A stretch of DNA of 64,000 bases, taken from Halioglobus sp. (GTDB lineage: Bacteria > Pseudomonadota > Gammaproteobacteria > Pseudomonadales > Halieaceae). Under the pieces are notes generated by a model. The model made no database searches and was not told the origin of the DNA. It saw nothing but the letters and a program-made list of their open reading frames with translations. A program made the position numbers and the translations under genes. Position 1 is the first letter of the stretch; each line of letters opens with the position of its first letter. Of the stretch, positions 18,750-27,714 are shown piece by piece. Where the stretch lies: NCBI GenBank assembly GCA_029246385.1, contig JAQWNG010000015.1:248001-312000 (forward strand). Direction: 5' to 3'.

Positions 18750-18841
18750 GGTGGCACCTCTGCACACTAGCGTGTGTTTTTTCAATGGGCTTGGCAGGGC
18801 GACGCATAGCGCGCTGCCCCATCTGCTTTTCAGCGAGTAGT

Positions 18842-18904
18842 GTAAAGATTGGCACTCCATAATTGAAATTTATGGTAAAGATTTTTACTATTCACTGAGT
18901 GAAT
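18842..18904. promoter_or_regulatory. Cluster of repeats upstream of aceA (candidate operators)
   Basis: Between 93 and 155 bases before the aceA start lie three nested elements. GTAAAGATT occurs as a direct repeat at 18842-18850 and 18875-18883 (33 bases apart, about three helical turns). CCATAA and TTATGG form an inverted repeat at 18857-18862/18870-18875. ATTCACT and AGTGAAT form a 7-bp palindrome around 18897. This density suggests regulator binding at the aceA promoter. No regulator is identified. Confidence 0.45.
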
Positions 18905-18971
18905 TTTAGTGCCAAGATATGCCTATCCCATGCGCCGAGGCTTCAGTCGCGGCCAGACAACAATACAGACC

Positions 18972-19283
18972 CTAGCGCGGCAGGCCGTCAACCCAGGCCT
19001 GAAAATTCTGATCCTTGAACGATTGTCCGCGACCCTGCTCCACACACTGCACGACGCGAACGGCACTTTCCTTGTTACCCAAAAGCGTAGTCGCAGTGAG
19101 CCCCACCACACCGTCTTCAGCCTCGTTCAGCGAAAAAGTCTGCAGGCCCACCAAACCGCTTGCTCCTGAGGCAGTCACTATTTGACACTCAAATACTTTT
19201 TCCGGCCATGGCCTCTCGGCCAATACTTCAAGCGCGGTGAGCACAGACAGTGTGACCAGCAGTATCATTTTAATGTCTAACAT
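18972..19283 (-). CDS. Small exported protein, last gene of the minor pilin operon
   Basis: This 103-residue product has a signal peptide of about 22 residues ending EVLA, and a mature part with two Cys (FECQ and VVQCVEQG). I do not recognise the family. The ATG at 19283 has GAGGTG about seven bases upstream, and a longer frame would overlap pilE. It starts 23 bases after pilE and is probably co-transcribed with the pilus genes, so an accessory envelope role in the pilus is possible. In Pseudomonas aeruginosa a small gene, pilY2, sits in the same operon but between pilY1 and pilE. I cannot claim homology. Confidence 0.6.
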   Translation of the reverse strand: MLDIKMILLVTLSVLTALEVLAERPWPEKVFECQIVTASGASGLVGLQTFSLNEAEDGVVGLTATTLLGNKESAVRVVQCVEQGRGQSFKDQNFQAWVDGLPR

Positions 19284-19306
19284 TCTGCGCACCTCAGTGG
19301 GTTGGA

Positions 19307-19762
19307 TTACCAGCAATTCAGTGGATCACTACCTGTCGCCGTTTTAGAACCATTCGAATGCAAAATAAAGGTAGTACAGCGCTCGTCATCTTCCTGCGGG
19401 GAACCTAGCCTAGGTGTTGCAGTCAGCACGTAGCATCGAGCAATAGAACCACCGCTGCAAACGGCAACCTGCACACTATAATGTCCTTCTTCAGAGATAT
19501 AAGGGCTTTGAGCAAACCCAAGATCTGTCAGTTCTAGAGAATAGGTTCCCTTATCCAACATATACCCCTCTTGCCGATTAGCCGCATCAACCAGAGCTGA
19601 TTTGGCATCGGCACGCCTGCCTTTCTGCACACTATTTTGATAACCTGGCAGGGCAACCGTCAGCAGTATTGCAAGAATCACAACAACAATCATCAATTCA
19701 ACCAGCGAAAAGCCCCTGGCTGATGATGAATGGCTCGGCTGGAAATCGCGTGTCCGACTCAC
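19307..19762 (-). CDS. pilE: Type IV minor pilin PilE
   Basis: This prepilin has a class III leader, processing site G-FSLVE and the hydrophobic helix LMIVVVILAILLTVALPGYQ, followed by a PilE-like globular domain with Cys pairs (AVCSGG/ARCYV and ERC/NCW). The best start is a GTG that overlaps the pilY1 stop by one base (TAGTG), with AGAGG seven to eight bases upstream, giving 151 residues. The upstream ATG at 19783 has no comparable site. Minor pilins prime type IV pilus assembly after cleavage by PilD. Confidence 0.9.
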   Translation of the reverse strand: MSRTRDFQPSHSSSARGFSLVELMIVVVILAILLTVALPGYQNSVQKGRRADAKSALVDAANRQEGYMLDKGTYSLELTDLGFAQSPYISEEGHYSVQVAVCSGGSIARCYVLTATPRLGSPQEDDERCTTFILHSNGSKTATGSDPLNCW

Positions 19763-22700
19763 TAGTAGGCCTCTTGAAACCAATAGTTACCGTAAGGTGA
19801 CCTTATACTCTCGTCAAGGTCGCAGACGCCCCCTACGCAATCGATCATTCCCTCAATACTTGCAGGCGGCGCGCCAAGGGGTAGAAGGATACGGATAGTA
19901 CCGTCTTCATAAAAATGCAACGAGGGCGTATCAGGGATAATGGGGCCAAGATTGATCGCGCGCCTGTCTCCATCATAGATATCTATAACATACATCTGCC
20001 CTGTTCCCGACTTGGGAACACAGGCGTTAATGTCATTGAATAGGTTTGACGCAGTAAAAGTCGGTACATACGCCTTACCGTTAATAGTGATCGAACTTGC
20101 CAAGCTTTTCTCCCCCGAATAAGGCAGCTCAAACATCCAGCCATCGGCAAGCCTCAAGCTCTCAACCGCGTTTATTTTCTCCTCACTGGTAGCAACAATA
20201 ATAGTATTTTCGGTAATGTCGTAAAGATCGCTTTCTAAAATCGGCCAACCGCATCGAACGTCGAAAACATCGGGATCTACACATTCACTGAAGGTGGGCC
20301 GCACAGTAAGGTAAGGCGAAGTAGCACGATCGCGAATCATATAGATACGATTGTCAACATCAGTAGCGTTCGGGTTGGTCCTGTCACCGGTACCGATGAT
20401 AATGCCATCGACAGCTTCGCCATCCAGACGAACTCGAACTACGTCTGGCCTGTTAAAAATACGCCTGTCGCTAGAGGCGCTGCCGCCGTTAAAAGACGCT
20501 AGCTTATTAATCTGCCAAGTAAGTTGGCTGGGCGTTGGCAGCGCGTTACCTGACAAGTCAATACGCCACAAATTGCCACCCGTATCGCCAAAGTAGATGC
20601 GATCGGTAATTTCGTCCCCATTGCTGTCAAGCACGACCACTGCAGCAGGCACCGAGTGCTCAAGCCCGGGCTCGGACAAGTTGGTGGCGCTATTGCTTGC
20701 AGGCGTCACGCTCCAAACCAGAGCGCCGGTCTGGGCATCTACGATATACAGACCCCTACCCTGTTGATCGGCAGTTCCCAGACCCGGTGCATCTTTATCA
20801 GTATCGTAGCCGGCCCCAAACACCAGCACCGGCTTCCTAAGGCCGTTACCGTCAACGTAGCCGGGTATTTTCGTCAGCACAGGCTCAGACCAAGTTTGCC
20901 CTAACTCACCAAAACCCGATGTACTGTTGTCGATGCGCCACATAAAAGACGGGCTGTCAGGGTTGGATAAATCAAGCGCATAGTAAGCGCGCCCGCCTCT
21001 GCGCATTCCAAGGTAGACCCAGACTTTATCGCCATCTGCGGAATCAAGCGTGCCATCCTGATTGCTATCGTAGGTATAGGTCACGGGAGTCAAATCCATC
21101 CCGTAAACATGGTCATTAGACAACGCATTACGCCTGCGCTGGGGAAGAATCGAGGCGAGCTCCTTCGGAAAGAAGGCCCAGTCCTCTTGGCCATCAATGT
21201 TGCCGAATAGATGCACGAAGCCCGAGTTAGAGCCTACCAGCAGCCTCAAATCGGGGCTGGCTGTTGTAAAGCTGCCCCTAGCGCCGTAGTTGAGTACTAA
21301 TGGCTGGCTGTGCAGGATATCGCCCAGAATCCAGCCTCTGGGTTCATCGGTGACGGCGTCGCCATCTTTGTCATAGGCATCATAACCTCTGGCCCAATCA
21401 ATCTGTTCATTAGCCGCGGTTTGAGTAAAGGCTCCTAGCAAACTATAAAATTGCGCATCTGATGCCAGTCCTAGCGCGTCCGCATCAAAGTTTGCAGTGT
21501 TAAATGCTTCGAAAGCTTCGTTAGTCCCGGTATTACTATAAATATCGCGTGTAGCTGGATCACGAATAGCCAGCAGACCACCGACGCCGCCCTTGTCAAC
21601 ATTTCCTCCATCCGGCGCGTTACTCCAAAAAGTGGTCGTGCTGCCCTTGAGATCCCCTGTCGCCGTGTCAAGGGCTGGTTGACCTGCAGCGTCAATCAGC
21701 ACCGCATTTGAGTCCAATTTTAGCTTTTTGATATTGCCTATCCAATCGACAGTGGACCCCGGCTTAAACATAGCGTAGAACACCTCGTCGCGACTCTGGG
21801 TGCGGGTGAACGTATCAACCGCAACAGCGGGGGAAGTGAACGTCGTGGCCTGTGACAGGATGCCGACAATGGCACCCTGAAATGATGCTGTCAGCTGCTG
21901 AGCACTGTCTGCCGTATAGTACTTTCCTTTACCTTTTTCAGCAGCATCCTTCAGCAGTGTCTGATCAGTGGCAAAACCGATGGTGTAGGTGATTGCGTAC
22001 TGATCGCCATCAGTGTTGGGCGCGAGATCGTTGTTGGCCATGTACTCGGTAAGTTGTGGCAGGCAATTCTCGGTCAGCCCGCCGCTGTCGGCACTGTCAT
22101 AGACGTCACAGTCATCCACACCAGGAAGATCTTTAATCTGTTGATTAGCATCGATATCTCTTTGCGGGAGGCCATCGGTCATCAAAATAATGTAGGTATA
22201 GGCACATTCGGTATTGGGCGAAATATATGTGCCGTTAGTTTCGGCAAGAGAATCCTTGGGTAATACGTCCCAAGCTCCGTAGACATCACTGCCGGATTGT
22301 GCAGAATTGCCATACTCGACCGGCCTACCCGCAATATAGTTATACGCCTCATACACGGATTCACACATTGGCGTGCTGCCCGCGTGATCCATATCTCCCA
22401 CCAGACTAATCAGGTTGTCGCGGTCGGTATTGCTCATATCCTGTATGATGCGCTGGGCTATCCGCCCGCCGGAATCGTAGTTGAATTCCAGCAGACCAAA
22501 ATCAACGCTGGGATTGGTGTCGATAATGGTTGATATCACTTCTTGCGCGATAGCCAGCCTTGTGCGCGACTCGACTAGACTGTCGTCGTAGTACCAGTTC
22601 AGGTAATGCGACGTATAGAACGTGCTGGGGGTGTCGCCCCATTCCACTGTTTGATCGACACTGGGCCCATACTCATTGCCGTTAGCGACATTGTTTTGAG

Positions 22701-23655
22701 GGTATCCGACGCCTTGACCCGAGCCATTGCCATCGACACTGTTCGTGACATCATCGCGACACTCCACATGTGAGGGCGCATTCTCGCTGCCGGTGAGGCT
22801 TTGCCAGGAACCCGGCACAACCGTATTATCCTCACAAGACTCCACGCGAGGACCAAAATATTCCCAGTCAGTGACAACTGTAAATTCAGGCGCAGTAACC
22901 TCTTCAAAACACGCGTCATAATAATTATCGCTGCCCGGAGGATCCACCCTCAAATACGTGTTGCCGCCGGAACAGTCGTTACCACTATCATTGGAACGGT
23001 ATACCCAGCCTGTCACAGGCTCAGTTGACGTCACTTCTTCATAACAGGCATCATTGTTACTCCCAGGTGGATCCACATAAAATAGATCGTCATAGCACGT
23101 ATTGTTGGACCAGTCATTGCGGCTGTAGACGAGCTTCGCAACGGGCACGTTAGACACCAACTCCGTATAACAGCCGGCATTATCCGGGCCCGCGGGATTG
23201 CGGTATTCCGTGCCGTCGGGGCACTGAGTAGTGCATTGCCCCTGCTGCAAAGAGGAATCCACCCACCGTCTGGCTCGCTCGGCCGTAAATCGACCACTTG
23301 CATCAAGGTCAGCATAGGAGGCAGCGCAGCGATTCTGGACAGCTGAAAACCAATTGCTGCTATCGGAGGAAGGAACACTTCCATCATTAGACCAGTATAT
23401 CCGGTCAGCAGTGACATTTGCGGCATAACTTTCATCGGCGTCATACGTGGGGCGCTGCTGCTCAACTAAGGTACCCATGCTTCCAGAGTCATCAAAAGCG
23501 ATGAGCACCTTGGCTCGCGCACCGGCACTGTTGACATCATAATTCGCCTGATATATCTCCGTGTCATCTGCTGCCACCGGGAAGATAGCAGTTGCCGCAG
23601 CAAGGCCGACAACCGCCAATATGTAACACGACAAGCGTTTCACTTTCTTAAGCAT
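19762..23655 (-). CDS. pilY1: Type IV pilus tip adhesin / assembly protein PilY1
   Basis: The product is 1297 residues from ATG 23655 (GGAGGG eight bases upstream). A signal peptide ends near FPVAA. A von Willebrand A domain begins with the MIDAS motif DDSGSMG (about residue 56), and ILMTDGLPQRDID lies further on. The C-terminal half is the PilY1 beta-propeller, with an EF-hand-like calcium loop DSNQDGTLDSADGD and a second DSNGDEITD segment next to GDTGGNLWRIDL. PilY1 sits at the pilus tip, aids extension and surface sensing, and its Ca site controls retraction in Pseudomonas. A three-fold Cys-containing repeat interrupts the vWA region (separate entry). It lies in the operon between pilX and pilE. 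Confidence 0.94.
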   Translation of the reverse strand: MLKKVKRLSCYILAVVGLAAATAIFPVAADDTEIYQANYDVNSAGARAKVLIAFDDSGSMGTLVEQQRPTYDADESYAANVTADRIYWSNDGSVPSSDSSNWFSAVQNRCAASYADLDASGRFTAERARRWVDSSLQQGQCTTQCPDGTEYRNPAGPDNAGCYTELVSNVPVAKLVYSRNDWSNNTCYDDLFYVDPPGSNNDACYEEVTSTEPVTGWVYRSNDSGNDCSGGNTYLRVDPPGSDNYYDACFEEVTAPEFTVVTDWEYFGPRVESCEDNTVVPGSWQSLTGSENAPSHVECRDDVTNSVDGNGSGQGVGYPQNNVANGNEYGPSVDQTVEWGDTPSTFYTSHYLNWYYDDSLVESRTRLAIAQEVISTIIDTNPSVDFGLLEFNYDSGGRIAQRIIQDMSNTDRDNLISLVGDMDHAGSTPMCESVYEAYNYIAGRPVEYGNSAQSGSDVYGAWDVLPKDSLAETNGTYISPNTECAYTYIILMTDGLPQRDIDANQQIKDLPGVDDCDVYDSADSGGLTENCLPQLTEYMANNDLAPNTDGDQYAITYTIGFATDQTLLKDAAEKGKGKYYTADSAQQLTASFQGAIVGILSQATTFTSPAVAVDTFTRTQSRDEVFYAMFKPGSTVDWIGNIKKLKLDSNAVLIDAAGQPALDTATGDLKGSTTTFWSNAPDGGNVDKGGVGGLLAIRDPATRDIYSNTGTNEAFEAFNTANFDADALGLASDAQFYSLLGAFTQTAANEQIDWARGYDAYDKDGDAVTDEPRGWILGDILHSQPLVLNYGARGSFTTASPDLRLLVGSNSGFVHLFGNIDGQEDWAFFPKELASILPQRRRNALSNDHVYGMDLTPVTYTYDSNQDGTLDSADGDKVWVYLGMRRGGRAYYALDLSNPDSPSFMWRIDNSTSGFGELGQTWSEPVLTKIPGYVDGNGLRKPVLVFGAGYDTDKDAPGLGTADQQGRGLYIVDAQTGALVWSVTPASNSATNLSEPGLEHSVPAAVVVLDSNGDEITDRIYFGDTGGNLWRIDLSGNALPTPSQLTWQINKLASFNGGSASSDRRIFNRPDVVRVRLDGEAVDGIIIGTGDRTNPNATDVDNRIYMIRDRATSPYLTVRPTFSECVDPDVFDVRCGWPILESDLYDITENTIIVATSEEKINAVESLRLADGWMFELPYSGEKSLASSITINGKAYVPTFTASNLFNDINACVPKSGTGQMYVIDIYDGDRRAINLGPIIPDTPSLHFYEDGTIRILLPLGAPPASIEGMIDCVGGVCDLDESIRSPYGNYWFQEAY
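22804..23199 (-). repeat. Threefold Cys-containing repeat inside PilY1
   Basis: Three successive units of about 43 residues each contain NPAG/DPPGS, then DNAGC, NNDAC or YYDAC, then Y/F-(T/E)-E-(L/V)-(V/T), then an aromatic W/V-x-Y and another Cys about 20-25 residues later. They follow the first 110 residues of the vWA domain. The two copies with DPPGS are the closest. The units could form disulfide-bonded beta loops decorating the adhesin. Confidence 0.65.
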
Positions 23656-23697
23656 GACAGTGCCCTCCACGGATGCTCAGCTGACTGGCTCTTTGAC

Positions 23698-24234
23698 TCA
23701 CTGACTACTGCGTCCAATGACCATTTTTACAACGCCGAGTTGAACCTGTGTTCTGGCTCGACCGGGCTCTACGTGTTCGGATTGAATACGATAATAGTCA
23801 CAATCAAATACCGAGACACTCGACCCCCCTCTGGCGGCTGGAGGCCTCGGACAGGCGCGTGCCGTTGCAACAAGCAGCACGTCCACGTCAACAGGCACAC
23901 TGCTGGGATCTGCCGCCTGATTGCGCAAAGGATGATTCACACCCCCGTCTAATCCAGAAAGGCCTTGGAAGGGCTCTTCAATAATATCCTGTCGCCGAAA
24001 CGGATCTTGAGCGGTGCCCGCCAGACCCAGCGCAGCGTAGAGGCCTGCTTCTGCCGCCTGAAAGGAGCGATAAGAATCCTGCATACTGGCAGACATCTTC
24101 AGGCCCAGTGTGCTGTTATTAGCCGCGGTAACCGCAATAATCGTCACCACCAAGAGAAACAGCAACCCGACAACAAGAACGACTCCGCTTTCTCGTACTG
24201 GGCTTTTCACTGCCTTTTGCATTGCGTCGAGCAT
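23698..24234 (-). CDS. pilX: Type IV minor pilin assembly protein PilX
   Basis: The 178-residue protein has the PilX N-terminal pattern: a short basic leader, ESGVVLVVGLLFLLVVTIIAVTAA, and the conserved FQAAEAGL segment near residue 55-65. PilX works with FimU, PilV, PilW and PilE as the initiation complex of the pilus and anchors PilY1 at the tip. Its start overlaps the pilW stop by one base (TAATG), and pilY1 follows after 42 bases. Confidence 0.9.
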   Translation of the reverse strand: MLDAMQKAVKSPVRESGVVLVVGLLFLLVVTIIAVTAANNSTLGLKMSASMQDSYRSFQAAEAGLYAALGLAGTAQDPFRRQDIIEEPFQGLSGLDGGVNHPLRNQAADPSSVPVDVDVLLVATARACPRPPAARGGSSVSVFDCDYYRIQSEHVEPGRARTQVQLGVVKMVIGRSSQ

Positions 24235-25253
24235 TATCCACCATCCCGCAAGGTCAGCCTTGGATTACGCAGTGTAATATCAGAGTGCAGGAGAATCCTG
24301 CGCACCGAGTCCCCTGGAGAAACGGCAATATCCCCTAACTGATAGGTTTTATCATTTGTGTAGCTGGGATCGACGACATCGCTGCTGGCCAGCAAGAGAA
24401 ATATCTGCAGTGATGTGACCTGGTTCCAGGCAGTGATATCCTCCAAATAAGCCAAGGTGTCGACTTCACCGTCGTCATCGGAATCATAGCCAAATCGAAA
24501 GCGCATATTTTCTGCGCCGTGAACAAGATCCTCAGTCTGTATGGACATGGACTCAGCCCCTGCATCCCAAGCTAAAACTTTTCGGCTGAGGCTAGGCGTG
24601 GCACCATCGCGAATATAGTAAATCTGTAACCGGTAGGGCCAGGCAATAGCCAATGCCAATTCAGCGCCCTCACCCACGTCCGGGGGAATATTTCCGCCGT
24701 CAACCAGCATACCCGACTCAGCATTAGCAATGACGTAGGTTTGCTGACTACTCCACTGCCCCGGAGGAAACGAAATTATGCCATCACGCACGGCGGAAGG
24801 GTCTTCTGGATCTGCGTCATAGAGAGGAGTGGTGCCAACACCCTTGATAATTAATACATCTGTTTCAGGCATCGCATCCGTAATGCAACCCGCGACCAAC
24901 GCACTCGTTGCACGTATAGCGAAAAATGAATTATCGGTGTCGTAGGCTGCGGCATCACCCATGCAGTCACCAATAACTGCACCCGTTGCACCCGGTCGAA
25001 TATCGCCGGGATTAACGCCGCCATAAAAACCGATTTGGCGCACAGAATAGCCTAGCAGTTGCACGGCAAACCGTCCGTTTTCGGAGAGGCTTGCCACATC
25101 CTCAACCTCTGTGAGCGATCGCTTGGAAGCTAGGTAAACAGAAATGGCCCCGCCGACAACAATAAAGCCCAACACCATTGCAACCATGAGTTCTACCAGA
25201 GAAAAACCCTGAGTAGATTGGTGTCGCATACTGAAATGCTCGTTAGAGTTCAT
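24234..25253 (-). CDS. pilW: Type IV minor pilin assembly protein PilW
   Basis: The 339-residue prepilin has the leader ending STQG-FSLVELMVAMVLGF, the PilD cleavage site and hydrophobic helix, and then a long PilW-type domain. It shows the ASLSENGRFAVQLL segment near residue 55-70 that is typical of PilW proteins. It belongs to the minor pilin priming complex. The start overlaps the pilV stop by four bases (ATGA). Confidence 0.92.
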   Translation of the reverse strand: MNSNEHFSMRHQSTQGFSLVELMVAMVLGFIVVGGAISVYLASKRSLTEVEDVASLSENGRFAVQLLGYSVRQIGFYGGVNPGDIRPGATGAVIGDCMGDAAAYDTDNSFFAIRATSALVAGCITDAMPETDVLIIKGVGTTPLYDADPEDPSAVRDGIISFPPGQWSSQQTYVIANAESGMLVDGGNIPPDVGEGAELALAIAWPYRLQIYYIRDGATPSLSRKVLAWDAGAESMSIQTEDLVHGAENMRFRFGYDSDDDGEVDTLAYLEDITAWNQVTSLQIFLLLASSDVVDPSYTNDKTYQLGDIAVSPGDSVRRILLHSDITLRNPRLTLRDGG

Positions 25254-25885
25254 AGTTCTGTCTCATCCACGGCATAGCTGCTCAATATGACTTGACGGCG
25301 GGTACTATCTTCGGGCCCTGAATCACCGCAGACTATTCCGCCATTCGTGACTGCGTCCGCTGTTTCTTTTAATCCCCGCCACTGAATCACAACATCCACT
25401 ATGCCGGTATTCTGTCTGCCCTCATCGGGAGTGAAGTCGACGCACGCGCTGACATTTCGAATGCCCACTGCGGGTGCACCACTACTAGTGACTATCGCTG
25501 AGGTGCCATCCAGCAGCCGCTCCCAAGACCAAAGATCGTAAAACGCTAGTTCAACCGGGGTACAGGCGGCGGCGCGGCAATTCAGCAGCGGTTCCGCCCC
25601 CATACTGGCATCACCCAACGGAGCCGACAGGCCAATATCATAGACCGGCATCCCCGCCGGGTTCCGACGAATACGTTCTAGGATATCAGCAGCCAAAACC
25701 ACGGCCCGCACGCGCTGTATAGACGCATGTTGGGATACTTTAGAGAGGGACAGCAGGCTCACGATACCCATAATCCCCACTGCTAAGACAAAAGCAGCAA
25801 CCAGTACCTCAACCAAGGTGAAGCCTGACTGGGCCCTATGACCCATCCAATGATTTGTTCTAATTACAGACGACATCAGTATCAT
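25250..25885 (-). CDS. pilV: Type IV minor pilin PilV
   Basis: This prepilin has SG-FTLVEVLVAAFVLAVGIMGIVSLL and the helical segment VVLAADILERIRRN, as in PilV. The start is uncertain: ATG 25885 gives a 20-residue leader and overlaps fimU by 26 bases. ATGs at 25876 and 25846 give shorter leaders of usual length, and none has a strong ribosome-binding site. The C-terminal part contains the CVDFTPDEGRQ and IQWRGL region seen in PilV. It is part of the minor pilin complex. Confidence 0.9.
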   Translation of the reverse strand: MILMSSVIRTNHWMGHRAQSGFTLVEVLVAAFVLAVGIMGIVSLLSLSKVSQHASIQRVRAVVLAADILERIRRNPAGMPVYDIGLSAPLGDASMGAEPLLNCRAAACTPVELAFYDLWSWERLLDGTSAIVTSSGAPAVGIRNVSACVDFTPDEGRQNTGIVDVVIQWRGLKETADAVTNGGIVCGDSGPEDSTRRQVILSSYAVDETEL

Positions 25886-26468
25886 TCAGGGCATTGACGA
25901 TGCCATCGGGAGTGACATCACTATCGATAGCCGCTCTTAGCGAGCCAACCGGATTCAGAATCAGCGCGCGGGCATCCTCGGCACCGCGGCCATCACAAAA
26001 CGTGAAGGTCCCTTCAAAACTCAAAGCGGCACCCTGCCCTCCAAAACGGACTCGCTTATTCGCATTATCAAAGCGCACGGCAACAGGATTCTGCCTGACC
26101 TCCCACTGAATAATTTCTTCAGTGGGATCAACCAGATCAGCGACGCTGTTGTCATCAGTATCGACGAAGGTTATGTAACCTATCGACCAATCGTTGGAGT
26201 CTGCACAGGCGAGACCGTCGGTGGTGGGACACACTACCACAGGGGCGCGACGCGCCAGCGCCTCTGAGCGGGCGTGACTTAGCGCAGCACGCAAGCCATA
26301 TACTTCGGAGACCATTCTGTTGTTGCTAATGAGATTAGAAAAACTCGGAACCGCTACTAACAGAAGAACACCCAAAATCGCGACAACAGCCAGCGTCTCA
26401 ACGAGAGTAAACCCATTAGCCGTGACATCAAAATTTAGCGCTTCTTCGTTAGACATCCTGTTTAGCAC
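25860..26468 (-). CDS. fimU: Type IV minor pilin FimU/FimT (GspH family)
   Basis: The 202-residue prepilin (or 198 from ATG 26456) has the N-terminal motif NG-FTLVETLAVVAILGVLLLVAVPSF, NNRMVSEVYGLRAALSHARSEA, and the GspH-type C-terminal domain ending in a Cys. It is the first gene of the fimU-pilVWXY1E operon and forms part of the pilus priming complex. The longest start is a GTG (26468). The ATG four codons later is equally plausible, and neither has a good ribosome-binding site. Confidence 0.88.
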   Translation of the reverse strand: MLNRMSNEEALNFDVTANGFTLVETLAVVAILGVLLLVAVPSFSNLISNNRMVSEVYGLRAALSHARSEALARRAPVVVCPTTDGLACADSNDWSIGYITFVDTDDNSVADLVDPTEEIIQWEVRQNPVAVRFDNANKRVRFGGQGAALSFEGTFTFCDGRGAEDARALILNPVGSLRAAIDSDVTPDGIVNALNDTDVVCN

Positions 26469-26820
26469 CGTTCTTTATCCCGCAGGCATTCCACATTCAA
26501 CATTTTTATAGACTGCGCCTTAGCAGTAAACTTCACCAGGCCCATTGCACATAAGAAGTTTGCATTCGGCACCAAGAGTTTATTTACACACTTCTAAATA
26601 AGACCTAGTTTTATAGTGTATAACACGCAGGACGCCTTGAGGTATGTCAATTTTGAATATCTTGTTATTACATTATTTGATGCTGCTTTACTCACTAGAA
26701 GCCTCTGAAAAAAAGTCTCTGTCACCACAACGTAAGACCCGACTTCACACTGAACAGTCTTGGGAATCGACGAAGGGCGCCATCAGGACACTTTTTTCCC
26801 AGTATTAAGCAGCGCCATAG
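26469..26820. other. Intergenic region upstream of the pilin operon
   Basis: I see no gene. This AT-rich stretch presumably carries the fimU promoter. A short palindrome GTGT-ATA-ACAC lies at 26616-26626, and I cannot assign it to a regulator. It also separates the pilin operon from the end of the CoA module. Confidence 0.5.
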
Positions 26821-27681
26821 CTAGCCGCTTAACTCTGACTTGGTTACCAGTGCATGCGCCTTCATAGCCAGCGCACCAGAGTCATCCAGCACCCACAGCT
26901 TCACCTCCTGGTCGTTCCTTCGACCCTGAAGCAACAATGGAACGCCCTCTAGAAGAGGCTTAAGGGCGCGAAACTCAAATTCAGCCACTACGCGATCAGG
27001 TAATTCACGGCGTAACAAATCCAAGAGTAACGTTGCCGTCAGCGGCGCATGCACGACCAGCGACGTATAACCCTCAATCTGTGTGGCATAATTCATATCG
27101 AAATGAATGCGGTGACTGTTGAACGTCAGTGCGGAATAACGAAACAGCAGCACGGAATCTGGGCAGAGTTCTCTAGACCACTGAGGTATTGCTGGTGCGG
27201 GCTTCGCTGCACTATGACTGACACCATAATTGCGATACACCAGATCCTGCTCTTCCTCAATAGCCAACGTGTCTTGCTGGAAAATCTGATGCTTTAGCGT
27301 GACAAAAATCAATTCCCCACTGCTACCTACTTTGTGATTGATAGACGCAATAGTTGATACCCGACGCGCCTCGTCACCAATATTAACACCAGCAAAAAAA
27401 CGCAGGCGACTGCCCGCCCACATACGACGTGGGAGTGGCACCGGCGGCATAAAACCACCTCGTCGTGCATGTCCATCAACCGCGAGGCTTGACGCCGCCA
27501 CCGCATCCTGAAAATACAGCCAGTGCCAGCACGGTGGTAACGCCTCTCCCAATTGGGCTATCGGACTTACGTAGTCGAGGCTTGCGGACAATCCTGAGAC
27601 CGGTGCGGCGGATATCACATCGTGTTGCGTCTCCGTGCGCCCGACCCAACCCTGCAGGCATTCAATATCGATAATGCTCAT
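26821..27681 (-). CDS. MaoC/FAS1-like hydratase (mesaconyl-C4-CoA hydratase family)
   Basis: This 286-residue protein resembles the double hot-dog dehydratases of the FAS1-like / mesaconyl-C4-CoA hydratase group. LPPCWHWLYF and GGFMPPVPLPRRMWAGS lie in the N-terminal hot-dog, and LFRYSALTFNSHRIHFD, with the MaoC-type Asn/His hydratase motif, in the second half. VVHAPLTATLLLDLL follows. Such enzymes add water to C=C bonds of CoA esters such as mesaconyl-C4-CoA, or act on itaconyl-CoA relatives. It is the last gene of the SDR to hydratase cluster, 33 bases after the CoA-transferase. The substrate is not determined by the sequence. Confidence 0.8.
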   Translation of the reverse strand: MSIIDIECLQGWVGRTETQHDVISAAPVSGLSASLDYVSPIAQLGEALPPCWHWLYFQDAVAASSLAVDGHARRGGFMPPVPLPRRMWAGSRLRFFAGVNIGDEARRVSTIASINHKVGSSGELIFVTLKHQIFQQDTLAIEEEQDLVYRNYGVSHSAAKPAPAIPQWSRELCPDSVLLFRYSALTFNSHRIHFDMNYATQIEGYTSLVVHAPLTATLLLDLLRRELPDRVVAEFEFRALKPLLEGVPLLLQGRRNDQEVKLWVLDDSGALAMKAHALVTKSELSG

Positions 27682-27714
27682 AAGCGTTCAATCGCGACAG
27701 CGCCAACAGCACCG

